Source of the DNA: an uncultured Acetatifactor sp.
GTDB lineage: Bacteria > Bacillota > Clostridia > Lachnospirales > Lachnospiraceae
Assembly: GCA_949840885.1 (NCBI GenBank)
Contig: CATKYJ010000007.1
Coordinates: forward strand, 62,001-126,000
Length of the DNA: 64,000 bases
Direction: 5' to 3'
Shown here in pieces: positions 33,892-41,332 of this stretch. A program made the translations under genes and the position numbers. Within the stretch, counting starts at the first letter, position 1, and each line of letters opens with the position of its first letter. The notes below the pieces were generated by a model that had not been told where the DNA came from, did not search any database, and was given only the letters and a program-made list of their open reading frames with translations.

Positions 33892-33923
33892 TCCTCCTTA
33901 GCTAAAAATAAGGAGGATTTTTT
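33892..33923 (+). terminator. Riboswitch expression platform: terminator whose 3' arm is the ribosome binding site
   Basis: TCCTCCTTA (33892-33900) pairs perfectly with TAAGGAGGA (33909-33917) and is followed by six T up to the start codon at 33924. The 3' arm is the Shine-Dalgarno of thiT, so the same hairpin could both stop transcription and hide the ribosome binding site when TPP is bound. Confidence 0.85.
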
Positions 33924-34658
33924 ATGTTGTACAATGTCATTCGAGACGGGGATGCCGTGAGCTACATTCCCACCGCCTTAGGAAAGGTTTTACTGACAGT
34001 CCTTTTCGCCGCGCTTCTGGCTGCGGCAGTGTTCTTTGCCGGGAAAAAAGCTTCCCGGACCACCCCCCTGCCTGACGGCGAAGCATCCGGCGGAAATGCG
34101 GTAAAACGAAAAGGCGCTTCCGCCAGACTTACCGCAAAGCAGCTGGCATTCTGCGCCATGGCCATTGCCCTGGGCACAGTGCTCTCCAACCTGAAAATCT
34201 ACGAGTTTCCCTTTGGCGGCTCCGTCACCCTGCTCTCCATGCTGATCATCTGCCTCCCGGGCTATTGGTTCGGACTGCAGGCCGGTCTGATCGCCAGCGT
34301 GGCTTACGGTGTGCTGCAGCTGATCATTGACCCCTATGTGATCCACCCGGTGCAGCTTCTCGTGGACTATCCCCTGGCTTTCGGCGCTTTCGGGCTCTCC
34401 GGACTGTTCACAGATCGGAAGAACGGACTTTTGAAAGGATACGCCGCAGGCATCGTCGGACGGTGGCTCTTCACCACTGTCTCCGGCTGGATCTTCTTTG
34501 CGGAGTACGCCTGGGCAGGCTGGTCTCCCTTTGTCTACTCCCTTACCTACAACGGCATATACATTTTCGCCGAGGCTGCCATCACGTGCCTTGTCCTGGC
34601 CATCCCCTATGTGCGGAAAACCTTTGCAAGAATCAGACAGCTAACGATCCAGGCATAA
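33924..34658 (+). CDS. thiT: Energy-coupling-factor thiamine transporter S component
   Basis: 244 aa. After an N-terminal hydrophobic helix and a charged stretch (residues 1-70, longer than the usual ThiT) comes the conserved core: LTAKQLAFCAMAIALGTVLS (~70), KIYEFPFGGSVTLLSMLIIC (~95), WFGLQAGLIASVAYGVLQL (~120), PVQLLVDYPLAFG (~145) and a C-terminal helix pair with GWIFFAEYA (~190). Six membrane helices. It binds thiamine and works with a shared EcfA/A'/T module. The TPP riboswitch upstream confirms the substrate. The extra N-terminal helix is atypical. Confidence 0.95.
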   Translation: MLYNVIRDGDAVSYIPTALGKVLLTVLFAALLAAAVFFAGKKASRTTPLPDGEASGGNAVKRKGASARLTAKQLAFCAMAIALGTVLSNLKIYEFPFGGSVTLLSMLIICLPGYWFGLQAGLIASVAYGVLQLIIDPYVIHPVQLLVDYPLAFGAFGLSGLFTDRKNGLLKGYAAGIVGRWLFTTVSGWIFFAEYAWAGWSPFVYSLTYNGIYIFAEAAITCLVLAIPYVRKTFARIRQLTIQA

Positions 34659-34713
34659 TCTCCCCGGATACTTACTTTCGCCCGGATCCGCCGCCTGTCC
34701 GGACAGTTTCCGC

Positions 34714-34752
34714 AGCAAAAAGCAGCCGCCCATTCGACAGCTGCTTTTTGCT
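34714..34752. terminator. Bidirectional terminator between thiT and the DUF4097 gene
   Basis: AGCAAAAAGCAGC (34714-34726) and GCTGCTTTTTGCT (34740-34752) form a 13-bp perfect stem; the T5 inside the arm serves either strand. It separates two convergent genes. Confidence 0.8.
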
Positions 34753-34811
34753 TTCACAGACAATACCGCAAAGACCTGCTTTTTCGCCTCTCTTCAGCGC
34801 CGGCTCTCATC

Positions 34812-36023
34812 CTATTTCCCGGAGACCTTGATACTGCCGCTGCCGGTGTTGGCTTTCACTTTGCATGCACTGTTTCCGTAGGTATAGGTGCCGTTCTTGA
34901 CTTTCACGGCCTCTTCCTCCCCCCATGCGATATGGGCGCTGCCGGAACTCGTCCTGACGGTTGCCTCCATGCCCTCTGCGCCCTCCAGTTCTAGCTTGAC
35001 GCTGCCGCTTCCGGCGGACATATTCACGACTTCTGCGGCTCCCACAGCCTTTACCTTAATGTTTCCGCTGCCAGTGCCCAGATGATACTCCGCCACCGCG
35101 GCATCTACTTTGATATTGCCGCTGCCGGCACCGCATCGGAGCTCCTTGCCCTTGATCCGCTCCAGACTGATATTGCCGCTGCCAGCGCCCAAGTCTGCGG
35201 ATATGAATTCCGTGTGATTCACCGCAAGGTTCCCGCTGCCGGTATGCCCCTTGACCCTGTCCGTCACCAGTTCCCTGATTTCCACGTTTCCGCTGCCGCT
35301 GGCGCTATCTACGGATTCCAGTTCCAGTCCGGAGACCTGTATGTTCCCGCTGCCCGTCTTGGCGGTAAGCTTAGGGAGCCCCTGGGGAATCCTCACTGTC
35401 AGTGTGATATACTGTCCGCCGCCAAAGCCTCCCACGGTTCCGTAGGAGATGATAGTGCGGCCAAACAGCGTCACCTTTACCATCTTCTCCTCGCCCTGAT
35501 CCTCCTCCCGCAGATTCTTTCTGTGCTTGACACCGGCGTAGAAGATGCCGTCCTCTTCATACTGGTAATATTCATAGTTCAGCTGGCTGCTGACGCCCTT
35601 TGCCTCATAGTCCACATGGATTTTTTCGTCCTTTGAACGCTCCACATGTATATTTGCCACCTTGCCCTCCAGGACTACGGCCCTATAGCTTCCGGAGTAG
35701 GTAAAGTGTCCCTCTGCCCCGGCATTGGCGCTGCCTCGCTCTTCCTTATCCTCCTGCCGCGCCGGTTCTTTTGTGCCCCTCTCTGCCACAGCACCGGATT
35801 CCATAGCTCTCTGGGCGAATTCGCCGGGCAGATCTTCCTCGGCCAGTTCTCTGATCATCTCCTCGATATTGCCCAACTCCTCGATAATCTCCTCTTCAGA
35901 TTTTCCCTCATTGACTCCCTCTGCAAAATGCTGCCTGTAATCCTCCAGGATCTCCTCCTGCAGTTCTCTTCCGAAACGCTCCAGCTTCTCCTGCAACTTT
36001 TCCATATATTCCTGCTTCGTCAT
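34812..36023 (-). CDS. HAAS-domain protein with DUF4097 beta-repeat region
   Basis: 403 aa, no signal peptide. Residues 1-65 (MTKQEYMEKLQEKLERFG ... EEILEDYRQHFAEG ... EEEIIEELGNIEEMI) are a HAAS/DUF1700 helical domain, the usual partner-binding region of PadR-regulated membrane proteins. Residues ~110-403 form a DUF4097 right-handed beta-solenoid with the recurring element GSGNIxV, repeated about nine times (GSGNIQVSG, GSGNVEIRE, GSGNLAVNH, GSGNISLER and so on). Starts 12 bp after PadR on the same strand. Unlike typical HAAS proteins it has no membrane helix, so its site of action is uncertain; it probably acts with PadR in envelope-stress sensing. Confidence 0.9.
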   Translation of the reverse strand: MTKQEYMEKLQEKLERFGRELQEEILEDYRQHFAEGVNEGKSEEEIIEELGNIEEMIRELAEEDLPGEFAQRAMESGAVAERGTKEPARQEDKEERGSANAGAEGHFTYSGSYRAVVLEGKVANIHVERSKDEKIHVDYEAKGVSSQLNYEYYQYEEDGIFYAGVKHRKNLREEDQGEEKMVKVTLFGRTIISYGTVGGFGGGQYITLTVRIPQGLPKLTAKTGSGNIQVSGLELESVDSASGSGNVEIRELVTDRVKGHTGSGNLAVNHTEFISADLGAGSGNISLERIKGKELRCGAGSGNIKVDAAVAEYHLGTGSGNIKVKAVGAAEVVNMSAGSGSVKLELEGAEGMEATVRTSSGSAHIAWGEEEAVKVKNGTYTYGNSACKVKANTGSGSIKVSGK

Positions 36024-36035
36024 CGTCCATCCCTC

Positions 36036-36344
36036 CTATTCCATGATCAATTGATTCACTGCTTTGGTAAATGCTTCCCACTCCTGGCTCACGTCCGCCT
36101 GGTACTGCTTTCCCTTATCGGTCAGCTTATAGTACTTCCTGGCCGGGCCGGATTCCGACTCCACCAGATATGTGGTCACATAATCGTCCGCTTTCAGCTT
36201 CCTTAAGATGGGATACATCGTGCCGCTGGCAATGGACATCACGCCGGATATCTTTTCCGTCAGCTCATATCCGTACTTGTCCCCTCTCACAAGCTGGGAG
36301 AGCACGCAGAGTTCCAGGGCGCCTTTTTTAAATTGTGTGTTCAT
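36036..36344 (-). CDS. PadR-family transcriptional regulator
   Basis: 102 aa, the short subfamily. Winged helix: FKKGALELCVLSQLVRGDKYG (residues ~5-25), YELTEKIS, then SGTMYPILRKLKADDYV (~40-56; recognition helix) and SGPARKYYKLTDKGKQY (~66-82; wing). Start is 6 nt after AGGAGG. It almost certainly represses its own operon with the HAAS-DUF4097 gene through the palindrome at 36409-36422. Confidence 0.93.
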   Translation of the reverse strand: MNTQFKKGALELCVLSQLVRGDKYGYELTEKISGVMSIASGTMYPILRKLKADDYVTTYLVESESGPARKYYKLTDKGKQYQADVSQEWEAFTKAVNQLIME

Positions 36345-36404
36345 GTATGTCCTCCTTTCTGGTCTCCAGTACTTATCTTTGACAGGTTCAGTCTATCACA
36401 TGCT

Positions 36405-36433
36405 ATTATATATTGCAATATACTATTTTAAAA
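36405..36433 (-). promoter_or_regulatory. padR promoter with PadR operator palindrome
   Basis: TATATTGCAATATA (36409-36422) is a perfect 14-bp palindrome overlapping the minus-strand -10 TATAAT (36405-36410). A poor -35 (TTTTAA, 36428-36433) lies 17 bp upstream. The palindrome sits between -35 and -10, where a repressor would block polymerase. Confidence 0.7.
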
Positions 36434-36466
36434 TAAATATTAATAATTTATAAACTTTTATCCCTA

Positions 36467-36515
36467 TACATAGTTTAAGGCCGAAAATCCGGTGATTTCG
36501 ACCTTAAACTATGTA
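36467..36515. terminator. 49-bp near-perfect palindrome beyond the KTSC gene
   Basis: TACATAGTTTAAGG (from 36467) and CCTTAAACTATGTA (to 36515) plus CGAAAATC / GATTTCG inside give arms of ~22 bp with one mismatch and a 4-nt loop. It lies 16 bp past the KTSC stop on the minus strand. It lacks a T-run, so it may be a terminator, a repeat element or a recombination site. Confidence 0.55.
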
Positions 36516-36530
36516 CAAGGGGGAAAAATG

Positions 36531-36758
36531 TTACGCAGGTCCCTCTACGACAACAAGTTCTGTATAGCTTCCACAGATATACTTGCGGTAATAAATATCC
36601 GGTTGACAGCTCCCTCTCAGATGATACCAGGCATCCTCCGGCACATTTCTGTACTGCCGCACTTTTCCATCATTCACCAATTTGATTTCCAGAAGGGCTC
36701 TCTGTGGGTCATATCCCACTGTTTCAATAAGTCCGCTGTAAAAGCCAATGTGTTTCAT
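36531..36758 (-). CDS. KTSC-domain protein
   Basis: 75 aa from ATG 36758, 8 nt after AAGGTGG; an upstream ATG (36797) lacks a ribosome binding site and would add a basic leader. The fold signature is VGYDPQRALLEIKLVNDGKV, RQYRNVPEDAWYHLRG and YICGSY. KTSC domains (about 60 residues) are found alone or fused to nucleases and lysyl-tRNA synthetase; their role is unknown, with suggested RNA or peptide binding. No operon partner; the nearest gene upstream is the sigma factor, 166 bp away. Confidence 0.85.
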   Translation of the reverse strand: MKHIGFYSGLIETVGYDPQRALLEIKLVNDGKVRQYRNVPEDAWYHLRGSCQPDIYYRKYICGSYTELVVVEGPA

Positions 36759-36923
36759 TGGTCTGCACCACCTTGCAGTCCTGCCATTTTTCATCATCCT
36801 TTCTCATTTGTTATTTGAGAGATCCTTTCCCTCCTTTCTCCTTAAATATGCTGTTTAAGTGACCCCTCTACTATATATATGACTTCAAATCCCCCTGATA
36901 TTACATGTAAATCTTATTTTTCG

Positions 36924-37412
36924 TCAAAAATTCCAACATTTCATTCCGTCCTTTAGCTTTTTTCTGACACGGAACAGCCGTACACGCATATTGTTCTCTG
37001 TCACCGCTTCCGACTCCGCCATCTCCGAAATGGTGTTTCCAAACACATGATAGGCCTTGATGGCCCGCCATTCCTCCTTTCCAAGGGTAGCCAGCGCCGA
37101 TAGGTTCAGTTCCACCTCGCCATAATGGCAGTCCTGCGCCTCAAGCTCCTGATGCTTCTCCAGCGGCTCCAGGCCCCACCGCTTCGCTTTCCTGTATGCC
37201 TCAAGCATCTTGTAATGCGCGGTGCGAAGCAACCATAGCTTCGGCTCCGGATGTCGCAGGAAATCCTCGCCCAGTCTGAAAGCTACGACAAAGGTGTCCT
37301 GCGTAATGTCCTCCGCTATCTGCCTGTTGGCAATTCTATGGTACACCGCTTTAAATACCACCTCATAATACGCCTTATAAACTTCCGTGAATGCATCTGT
37401 CTGTTTTTCCAT
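36924..37412 (-). CDS. ECF-type RNA polymerase sigma factor
   Basis: 162 aa, sigma-70 family. Region 2 at residues ~8-70: FTEVYKAYYEVVFKAVYHRI, then QIAEDITQDTFVVAFRLGE (-10 recognition). Region 4 at ~105-160: LATLGKEEWRAIKAYHVFGN and SEAVTENNMRVRLFRVRKKL (helix-turn-helix for the -35). GGAGG lies 8 nt before the ATG. No anti-sigma factor or membrane gene adjoins it, which is unusual for ECF factors, so its signal is unknown. Confidence 0.92.
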   Translation of the reverse strand: MEKQTDAFTEVYKAYYEVVFKAVYHRIANRQIAEDITQDTFVVAFRLGEDFLRHPEPKLWLLRTAHYKMLEAYRKAKRWGLEPLEKHQELEAQDCHYGEVELNLSALATLGKEEWRAIKAYHVFGNTISEMAESEAVTENNMRVRLFRVRKKLKDGMKCWNF

Positions 37413-37540
37413 TGGTCTGTCCTCCTTTTTTCGTATAGTATTTTCTTATAATTAATAATTTACCATTTGTCCCTATACATATATCCGTTTTTCCACTATA
37501 TGCGAAATTATTCCTTTCCTTTTCATTATCCCTAAATCTC

Positions 37541-37569
37541 TTGCGGAATAGGGGGGATTATATTATAAT
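37541..37569 (+). promoter_or_regulatory. aroF promoter
   Basis: TTGCGG (37541-37546), 17 bp, TATAAT (37564-37569). The first palindrome of the leader starts within this -10 box. Confidence 0.6.
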
Positions 37570-37631
37570 AGAATCCAAGACAGGATTCTATTATCTAGTT
37601 TCTATAATAGAATCCGAGACAGGATTCTATG
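37564..37631 (+). repeat. Two tandem palindromes over the aroF promoter start
   Basis: Two copies of TATAATAGAATCC-R-AGACAGGATTCTAT-like sequence (37564-37591 and 37603-37630) differ at one base. In each, ATAGAATCC pairs with GGATTCTAT around a 6-nt loop (RAGACA). A third, different hairpin, TGCCGCACAA (37663-37672) / TTGTGCGGCA (37678-37687), exposes AGGAA in its loop just before the gene. Operator or attenuation roles are possible. Confidence 0.7.
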
Positions 37632-37698
37632 GTGACATCTGCCCATACTTTGCAGAAAGGATTGCCGCACAAAGGAATTGTGCGGCAGAGAAAATACT

Positions 37699-38727
37699 AT
37701 GAGTTTCAAATTCATAACACACCTGCCCACTCCTGACCAGATTAGGCAGGAGCATCCGCTCCCCGAAAGGTTCGCTGAGATCAAAAGGAAGAGAGATGCC
37801 GAGATCAGAGATGTGATCACAGGAAAAAGCAACAAGTTCCTGGTCATCATTGGCCCCTGTTCCGCAGACAACGAGGACTCTGTGTGTGACTACATCAGCA
37901 GGCTGGCACAGATAAACGACCGAGTAAAAGACAAGCTGATCCTGATTCCCAGGATCTACACCAACAAGCCCCGGACCACCGGTGAGGGCTACAAGGGCAT
38001 TGTCCACCAGCCGGATCCGGAAAAAAAGCCCGACTTCCTGGCCGGTCTCATCGCCATGCGTAAAATGCACATCCGAGCCATTGAAGAATCCGGGCTGACT
38101 GCGGCAGATGAGATGCTATATCCCGAGAACTGGGGATACATCTCCGATATCCTCTCCTATGTAGCCATCGGCGCCCGCTCCGTTGAAGATCAGCAGCACC
38201 GCCTCACCGCCAGCGGCTTTGACGTGGCCGCCGGCATGAAGAACCCTACCAGCGGAGACATGTCCGTAATGCTCAATTCCGTCTACGCAGCCCAGCATCC
38301 CCATTCCTTTACCTACAGGGGCTGGGAGGTGGAAACCACGGGCAACGAGCTGACCCACACAGTTCTGCGGGGCGCGGTAAACAAGCATGGCAACAATGTG
38401 CCCAACTACCATTACGAGGATCTGAATCTCCTGCTGGAGCTCTATGGCAAAATGGAGCTGATGTACCCGGCCTGCGTCATAGACGCTAACCACTCCAACT
38501 CCGGCAAGCAGTTTGAGCAGCAGATCCGCATCACCAAAGAGGTCATGCACAGCCGCAAGCTAAACCACGACATCCACAATCTGGTAAAAGGCGTCATGAT
38601 CGAGAGCTATATCGAGGAGGGCTGCCAGAAAGTGGGCGGCGGAGTATACGGCAAGTCCATTACGGATCCCTGCCTTGGCTGGGCGGATTCGGAGAAGCTG
38701 ATCTACGAAATCGCGGAATATGAGTAG
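37699..38727 (+). CDS. aroF: 3-Deoxy-7-phosphoheptulonate synthase (class I DAHP synthase)
   Basis: 342 aa from ATG 37699 (MSFKFITHLPTPDQIR); the TTG at 37678 lies in a hairpin and is rejected. It condenses phosphoenolpyruvate with erythrose-4-phosphate, first step of the shikimate pathway. E. coli AroF/G/H type: LVIIGPCSADNEDS (~52), RIYTNKPRTTGEGYKG (~85; PEP site), ENWGYISDILSYVAIGARS (~145), MKNPTSGDMSVMLNSV (~180), IDANHSNSGKQFEQQ (~258; metal-binding His/Asp) and YGKSITDPCLGWADSE (~320). Symbol could equally be aroG or aroH; feedback specificity is not readable. The Shine-Dalgarno is weak. Leader palindromes and downstream terminator make it a single-gene unit. Confidence 0.95.
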   Translation: MSFKFITHLPTPDQIRQEHPLPERFAEIKRKRDAEIRDVITGKSNKFLVIIGPCSADNEDSVCDYISRLAQINDRVKDKLILIPRIYTNKPRTTGEGYKGIVHQPDPEKKPDFLAGLIAMRKMHIRAIEESGLTAADEMLYPENWGYISDILSYVAIGARSVEDQQHRLTASGFDVAAGMKNPTSGDMSVMLNSVYAAQHPHSFTYRGWEVETTGNELTHTVLRGAVNKHGNNVPNYHYEDLNLLLELYGKMELMYPACVIDANHSNSGKQFEQQIRITKEVMHSRKLNHDIHNLVKGVMIESYIEEGCQKVGGGVYGKSITDPCLGWADSEKLIYEIAEYE

Positions 38728-38747
38728 GCCGAAATGCATAAGGCATG

Positions 38748-38823
38748 GAAGAAACATAGAAAAAAGCCATGAAAGAAACATACAAAAAAAGCCATAAAAG
38801 AAATATAGTAAAAAGCCATAAAA
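38748..38823. repeat. Three tandem 24-25-bp repeats after aroF
   Basis: Units resemble GAAACATAG-A5-GCCATRAAA: three near-identical copies follow one another between the aroF stop and its terminator. They differ in A-run length (5-7) and a few bases. No coding role is apparent. Confidence 0.75.
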
Positions 38824-38860
38824 GAACCAGGATTGCGCAGATTCGCAGTCCTGGTTCTTT
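38821..38860. terminator. Terminator after aroF
   Basis: AAAGAACCAGGA (38821-38832) pairs with TCCTGGTTCTTT (38849-38860); 12 bp, followed by CATAC on the plus strand and A/T-rich repeats on the minus strand. Works for aroF and possibly for the SpoIIM-like gene. Confidence 0.75.
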
Positions 38861-38927
38861 CATACAAGCACAAACTTCTTATAAACATCCCGGCATAACG
38901 CCTATGGTCAGTACCGTTCTCACTTCA

Positions 38928-39536
38928 TCAAAATATCTTCAAAAACCCCAGCAGCAGATAGGGATTCAGATATCCCTCCATGAGACATCCCGCCGTGGTT
39001 ACACCCAGGATGAGCAGAAGCTTTCCTGCTTTTTTCAGGAGAAACCCCTTGTCCTGGGCATTGAATTCCCCCCGCACATAGATGCCCCGAAACAGCTCCT
39101 GACACCAGACCAAAAGCAGCAATATTGCCGGCACATAGAGCAGGTAATGGGGAAATAGGCTGACGGCAGCCAAAAGGATCCCTTTCAGTCCATAGCGCAA
39201 CGCCAGTGATGTCAAAAAAGCCCCTGCGGATATGCCGTACCAGAAAGCCGCTCCCATATAGACCACCAGCCCCAGATAGGTGCTGGACAGCACCGCCAGG
39301 ATCAGTATCCTGCCCATGCGCTTCCGTAGGATATAGCAGAAAAGAGCATTGCAGTCCACGGTCATATATTTCATATGATACAGGGTATATTCATCGAACA
39401 ACCCTGTCTCCCCCAGCAAAATGCTCTTTCCTATGTTTATCAGAATAATGCCAAGCAGCAGCCCTGCCCCGAAACAGGCCAGGAAATTCCGCTGTCTGGA
39501 CAAAAACTGCCGCCCTGCAAGCTGCATCCGCCCCAC
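38928..39536 (-). CDS. SpoIIM-like integral membrane protein (DUF95)
   Basis: 202 aa if begun at GTG 39536; an ATG at 39527 is an equally possible start. Five hydrophobic helices. The helix pair GAFLTSLALRYGLKGILLAAV then SLFPHYLLYVPAILLLLV (~125-165) is the conserved SpoIIM/DUF95 core, the C-terminal end KAGKLLLILGVTTAGCLMEGYLNPYLL matches too. SpoIIM works with SpoIID/SpoIIP in peptidoglycan thinning during engulfment. The protein size is that of SpoIIM but the gene does not sit with other spoII genes, so it may be a paralogue. Five 18-bp repeats lie just upstream. Confidence 0.8.
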   Translation of the reverse strand: MGRMQLAGRQFLSRQRNFLACFGAGLLLGIILINIGKSILLGETGLFDEYTLYHMKYMTVDCNALFCYILRKRMGRILILAVLSSTYLGLVVYMGAAFWYGISAGAFLTSLALRYGLKGILLAAVSLFPHYLLYVPAILLLLVWCQELFRGIYVRGEFNAQDKGFLLKKAGKLLLILGVTTAGCLMEGYLNPYLLLGFLKIF

Positions 39537-39580
39537 CGCCCTTTTGAAGTTGCGGCACTCCGCCAGAGCACGCCTCCTCT

Positions 39581-39670
39581 ATGGAATGCCTCTCTTCCAT
39601 GGAATGCCTCTCTTCCATGGAATGCCTCTCTTCCATGGAATGCCTCTCTTCCATGGAATGCCTCTCTTCC
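39581..39670. repeat. Five perfect 18-bp tandem repeats upstream of the SpoIIM-like gene
   Basis: ATGGAATGCCTCTCTTCC is repeated five times without change (39581-39670). On the minus strand it reads GGAAGAGAGGCATTCCAT, so each copy contains a Shine-Dalgarno-like GAGAGG and an ATG, giving five successive short start sites in one frame (MEERHS repeated). Perfect identity implies recent slippage, possibly phase variation. Confidence 0.9.
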
Positions 39671-39742
39671 ATAGTATGCGGGCAGGCTGTCATCTATGCA
39701 CGGTCTTCCAGGAAGCCACGCTCCGGGTTCTTACGTCTATCT

Positions 39743-41092
39743 CTATCCCGCCAGCCTCTCGCCAAATTCCTTTGCGTCCCGGCCATATTGCTCCAGCAGC
39801 TTCTCCACGCTCACCAGCTTGACGCAGAGCACGAACAGATCAGTGGCCAGCGCCAGTTCCTCCGGCGACGGATATGTGGGTGCAATACGGATATTGCTGT
39901 CTTTGGGGTCTCTGCCATAAGGGTAGGTGGCGCCGGCGCCGGTCAGTGTGACTCCGGCTTCCTTGCATTTGGCAACGATAGCCTTTGCGCAGCCCTCCAT
40001 GGACTCAAAGGAGATAAAGTACCCCCCGTTGGGCCTGGTCCATTCCCCGATTCCCGTTCCGGCCAGCTCCTCCTCCAATACCTTAAGCACGGCTTCAAAC
40101 TTAGGCCGCATCAGGGCGGCGTGCTTCCTCATATGGGCTTTGATGCCCTCAAAATCTTTAAAATAGCGCACATGGCGCAGCTGATTGATCTTGTCATAGC
40201 CAATGGTCTGTATGGTCAGCGTCTTCTTGATGCACTCCAGATTGCCTTTTGAGGTAGCGATGGCTGCCACGCCGGCACCGGAAAAGCTGATCTTAGAGGT
40301 GGAGGCAAACTCGTATACCATATCGGGATTGCCCGCTTTCTCGCACTCGCTCAATATCTCCAGAATCTTGTCCTGCCGCTCTTCCTCCTCGTAGAGATGG
40401 TGCACCGAATAGGCATTGTCCCAAAAAATACGGAAATCCTTTGCCGCAGGCTTCAGGTTAGCAAATCTCCTTACAGTCTCATCGCTGTAGCTGTAGCCCT
40501 GGGGATTGGAATACTTTGGCACGCACCAGATACCCTTGATGCTTTCGTCCGAGGCCACCAGCCTCTCCACCAGATCCATATCCGGTCCCTGGGGAGTCAT
40601 GGGCACCGTAATCATCTCGATGCCGAAATGCTGGGTGATGGCAAAGTGCCTGTCATACCCGGGAACCGGACAGAGAAACTTCACTGCGGAATGCCCGTCT
40701 TCCGTGTTCAACTTGCACCATGGCGTACACCCCATGACGCCATGGGTCACTGCGCTGGAAACAGCGTCATACATCACGTTCAGGCTGGCATTGCCGTATA
40801 CGATCACATTTTCTGCCTTGACTCCCATAATGTCCGCCATCATATGCTTCGCCTCGGAGAGACCGTCCAGTACGCCGTAATTGCGCACATCCACACCCTC
40901 CTTGCTCGTCATGTCGCTCTGCGAATTCAGGACATCGAAGATATCCATTCCCATATCCAGCTGAGCCACGGAGGGCTTTCCCCTGGACATGTCCAGCTTC
41001 AGTCCTTTTCCTTTCACATCCTCATATTCTTTCTCCAGCCCCGCTTTCAGCGCCAACAGTTCTTTTTTGCTCAGTTCCTGATATGCTTTCAT
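39743..41092 (-). CDS. Aspartate/alanine aminotransferase, PLP-dependent class I (AspT-like)
   Basis: 449 aa from ATG 41092, 5 nt after GGAGG; a further upstream ATG (41149) has no ribosome binding site. Long N-terminal helical region with KLDMSRGKPSVAQLDMG (~30), then the fold-I PLP domain: YGNASLNVMYDAVSSAV (~95), KYSNPQGYSYSDETVRRF (~185; Asn/Tyr), FRIFWDNAYSVHHLYEEE (~220; Asp-Asn), ASTSKISFSGAGVAA (~255; catalytic Lys) and IRIAPTYPSPEEL (~405; Arg for substrate carboxylate). Belongs to PF12897, an atypical aspartate aminotransferase group. Single gene, no operon partner. A 12-bp palindrome ATTGTATACAAT lies at 41159-41170. Confidence 0.88.
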   Translation of the reverse strand: MKAYQELSKKELLALKAGLEKEYEDVKGKGLKLDMSRGKPSVAQLDMGMDIFDVLNSQSDMTSKEGVDVRNYGVLDGLSEAKHMMADIMGVKAENVIVYGNASLNVMYDAVSSAVTHGVMGCTPWCKLNTEDGHSAVKFLCPVPGYDRHFAITQHFGIEMITVPMTPQGPDMDLVERLVASDESIKGIWCVPKYSNPQGYSYSDETVRRFANLKPAAKDFRIFWDNAYSVHHLYEEEERQDKILEILSECEKAGNPDMVYEFASTSKISFSGAGVAAIATSKGNLECIKKTLTIQTIGYDKINQLRHVRYFKDFEGIKAHMRKHAALMRPKFEAVLKVLEEELAGTGIGEWTRPNGGYFISFESMEGCAKAIVAKCKEAGVTLTGAGATYPYGRDPKDSNIRIAPTYPSPEELALATDLFVLCVKLVSVEKLLEQYGRDAKEFGERLAG

Positions 41093-41268
41093 GTCATCCT
41101 CCATCCCATGCGCTCTAGGGCGCTCAATATTATCCCATAATGCTCGCACCCATGTATCATTGTATACAATTAGGCGCTTGCATTATCATACTATAAGCAG
41201 TCCGGATGCACAAGAGGTAATGTAACAAATTTAGCGAAAAAATTTTACGGCAATTAGTGAAAATGTAT

Positions 41269-41301
41269 AAGAGACGCCAGCCCGTAGGCCTGACGTCTCT
41301 T
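41269..41301 (-). terminator. Hairpin after rny
   Basis: AAGAGACG (41269-41276) pairs with CGTCTCTT (41294-41301) with CCAG/CTG extending the stem. It lies 32 bp past the rny stop. No strong T-run follows, so efficiency is uncertain. Confidence 0.55.
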
Positions 41302-41332
41302 CTGTCACATTTTCTCTATTCAATTTTAATGA

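Noticed and set aside
39391-39693. ORF beginning MTACPHTMEERHS with five MEERHS repeats, considered as the N-terminus of the SpoIIM-like protein
   Set aside because: It is in another frame and its later part overlaps the SpoIIM-like gene without similarity to any family; it is best explained by the 18-bp tandem repeat.
41159-41170. 12-bp palindrome ATTGTATACAAT upstream of the aminotransferase gene
   Set aside because: Short A/T-rich palindromes arise often by chance and no promoter alignment supports an operator.
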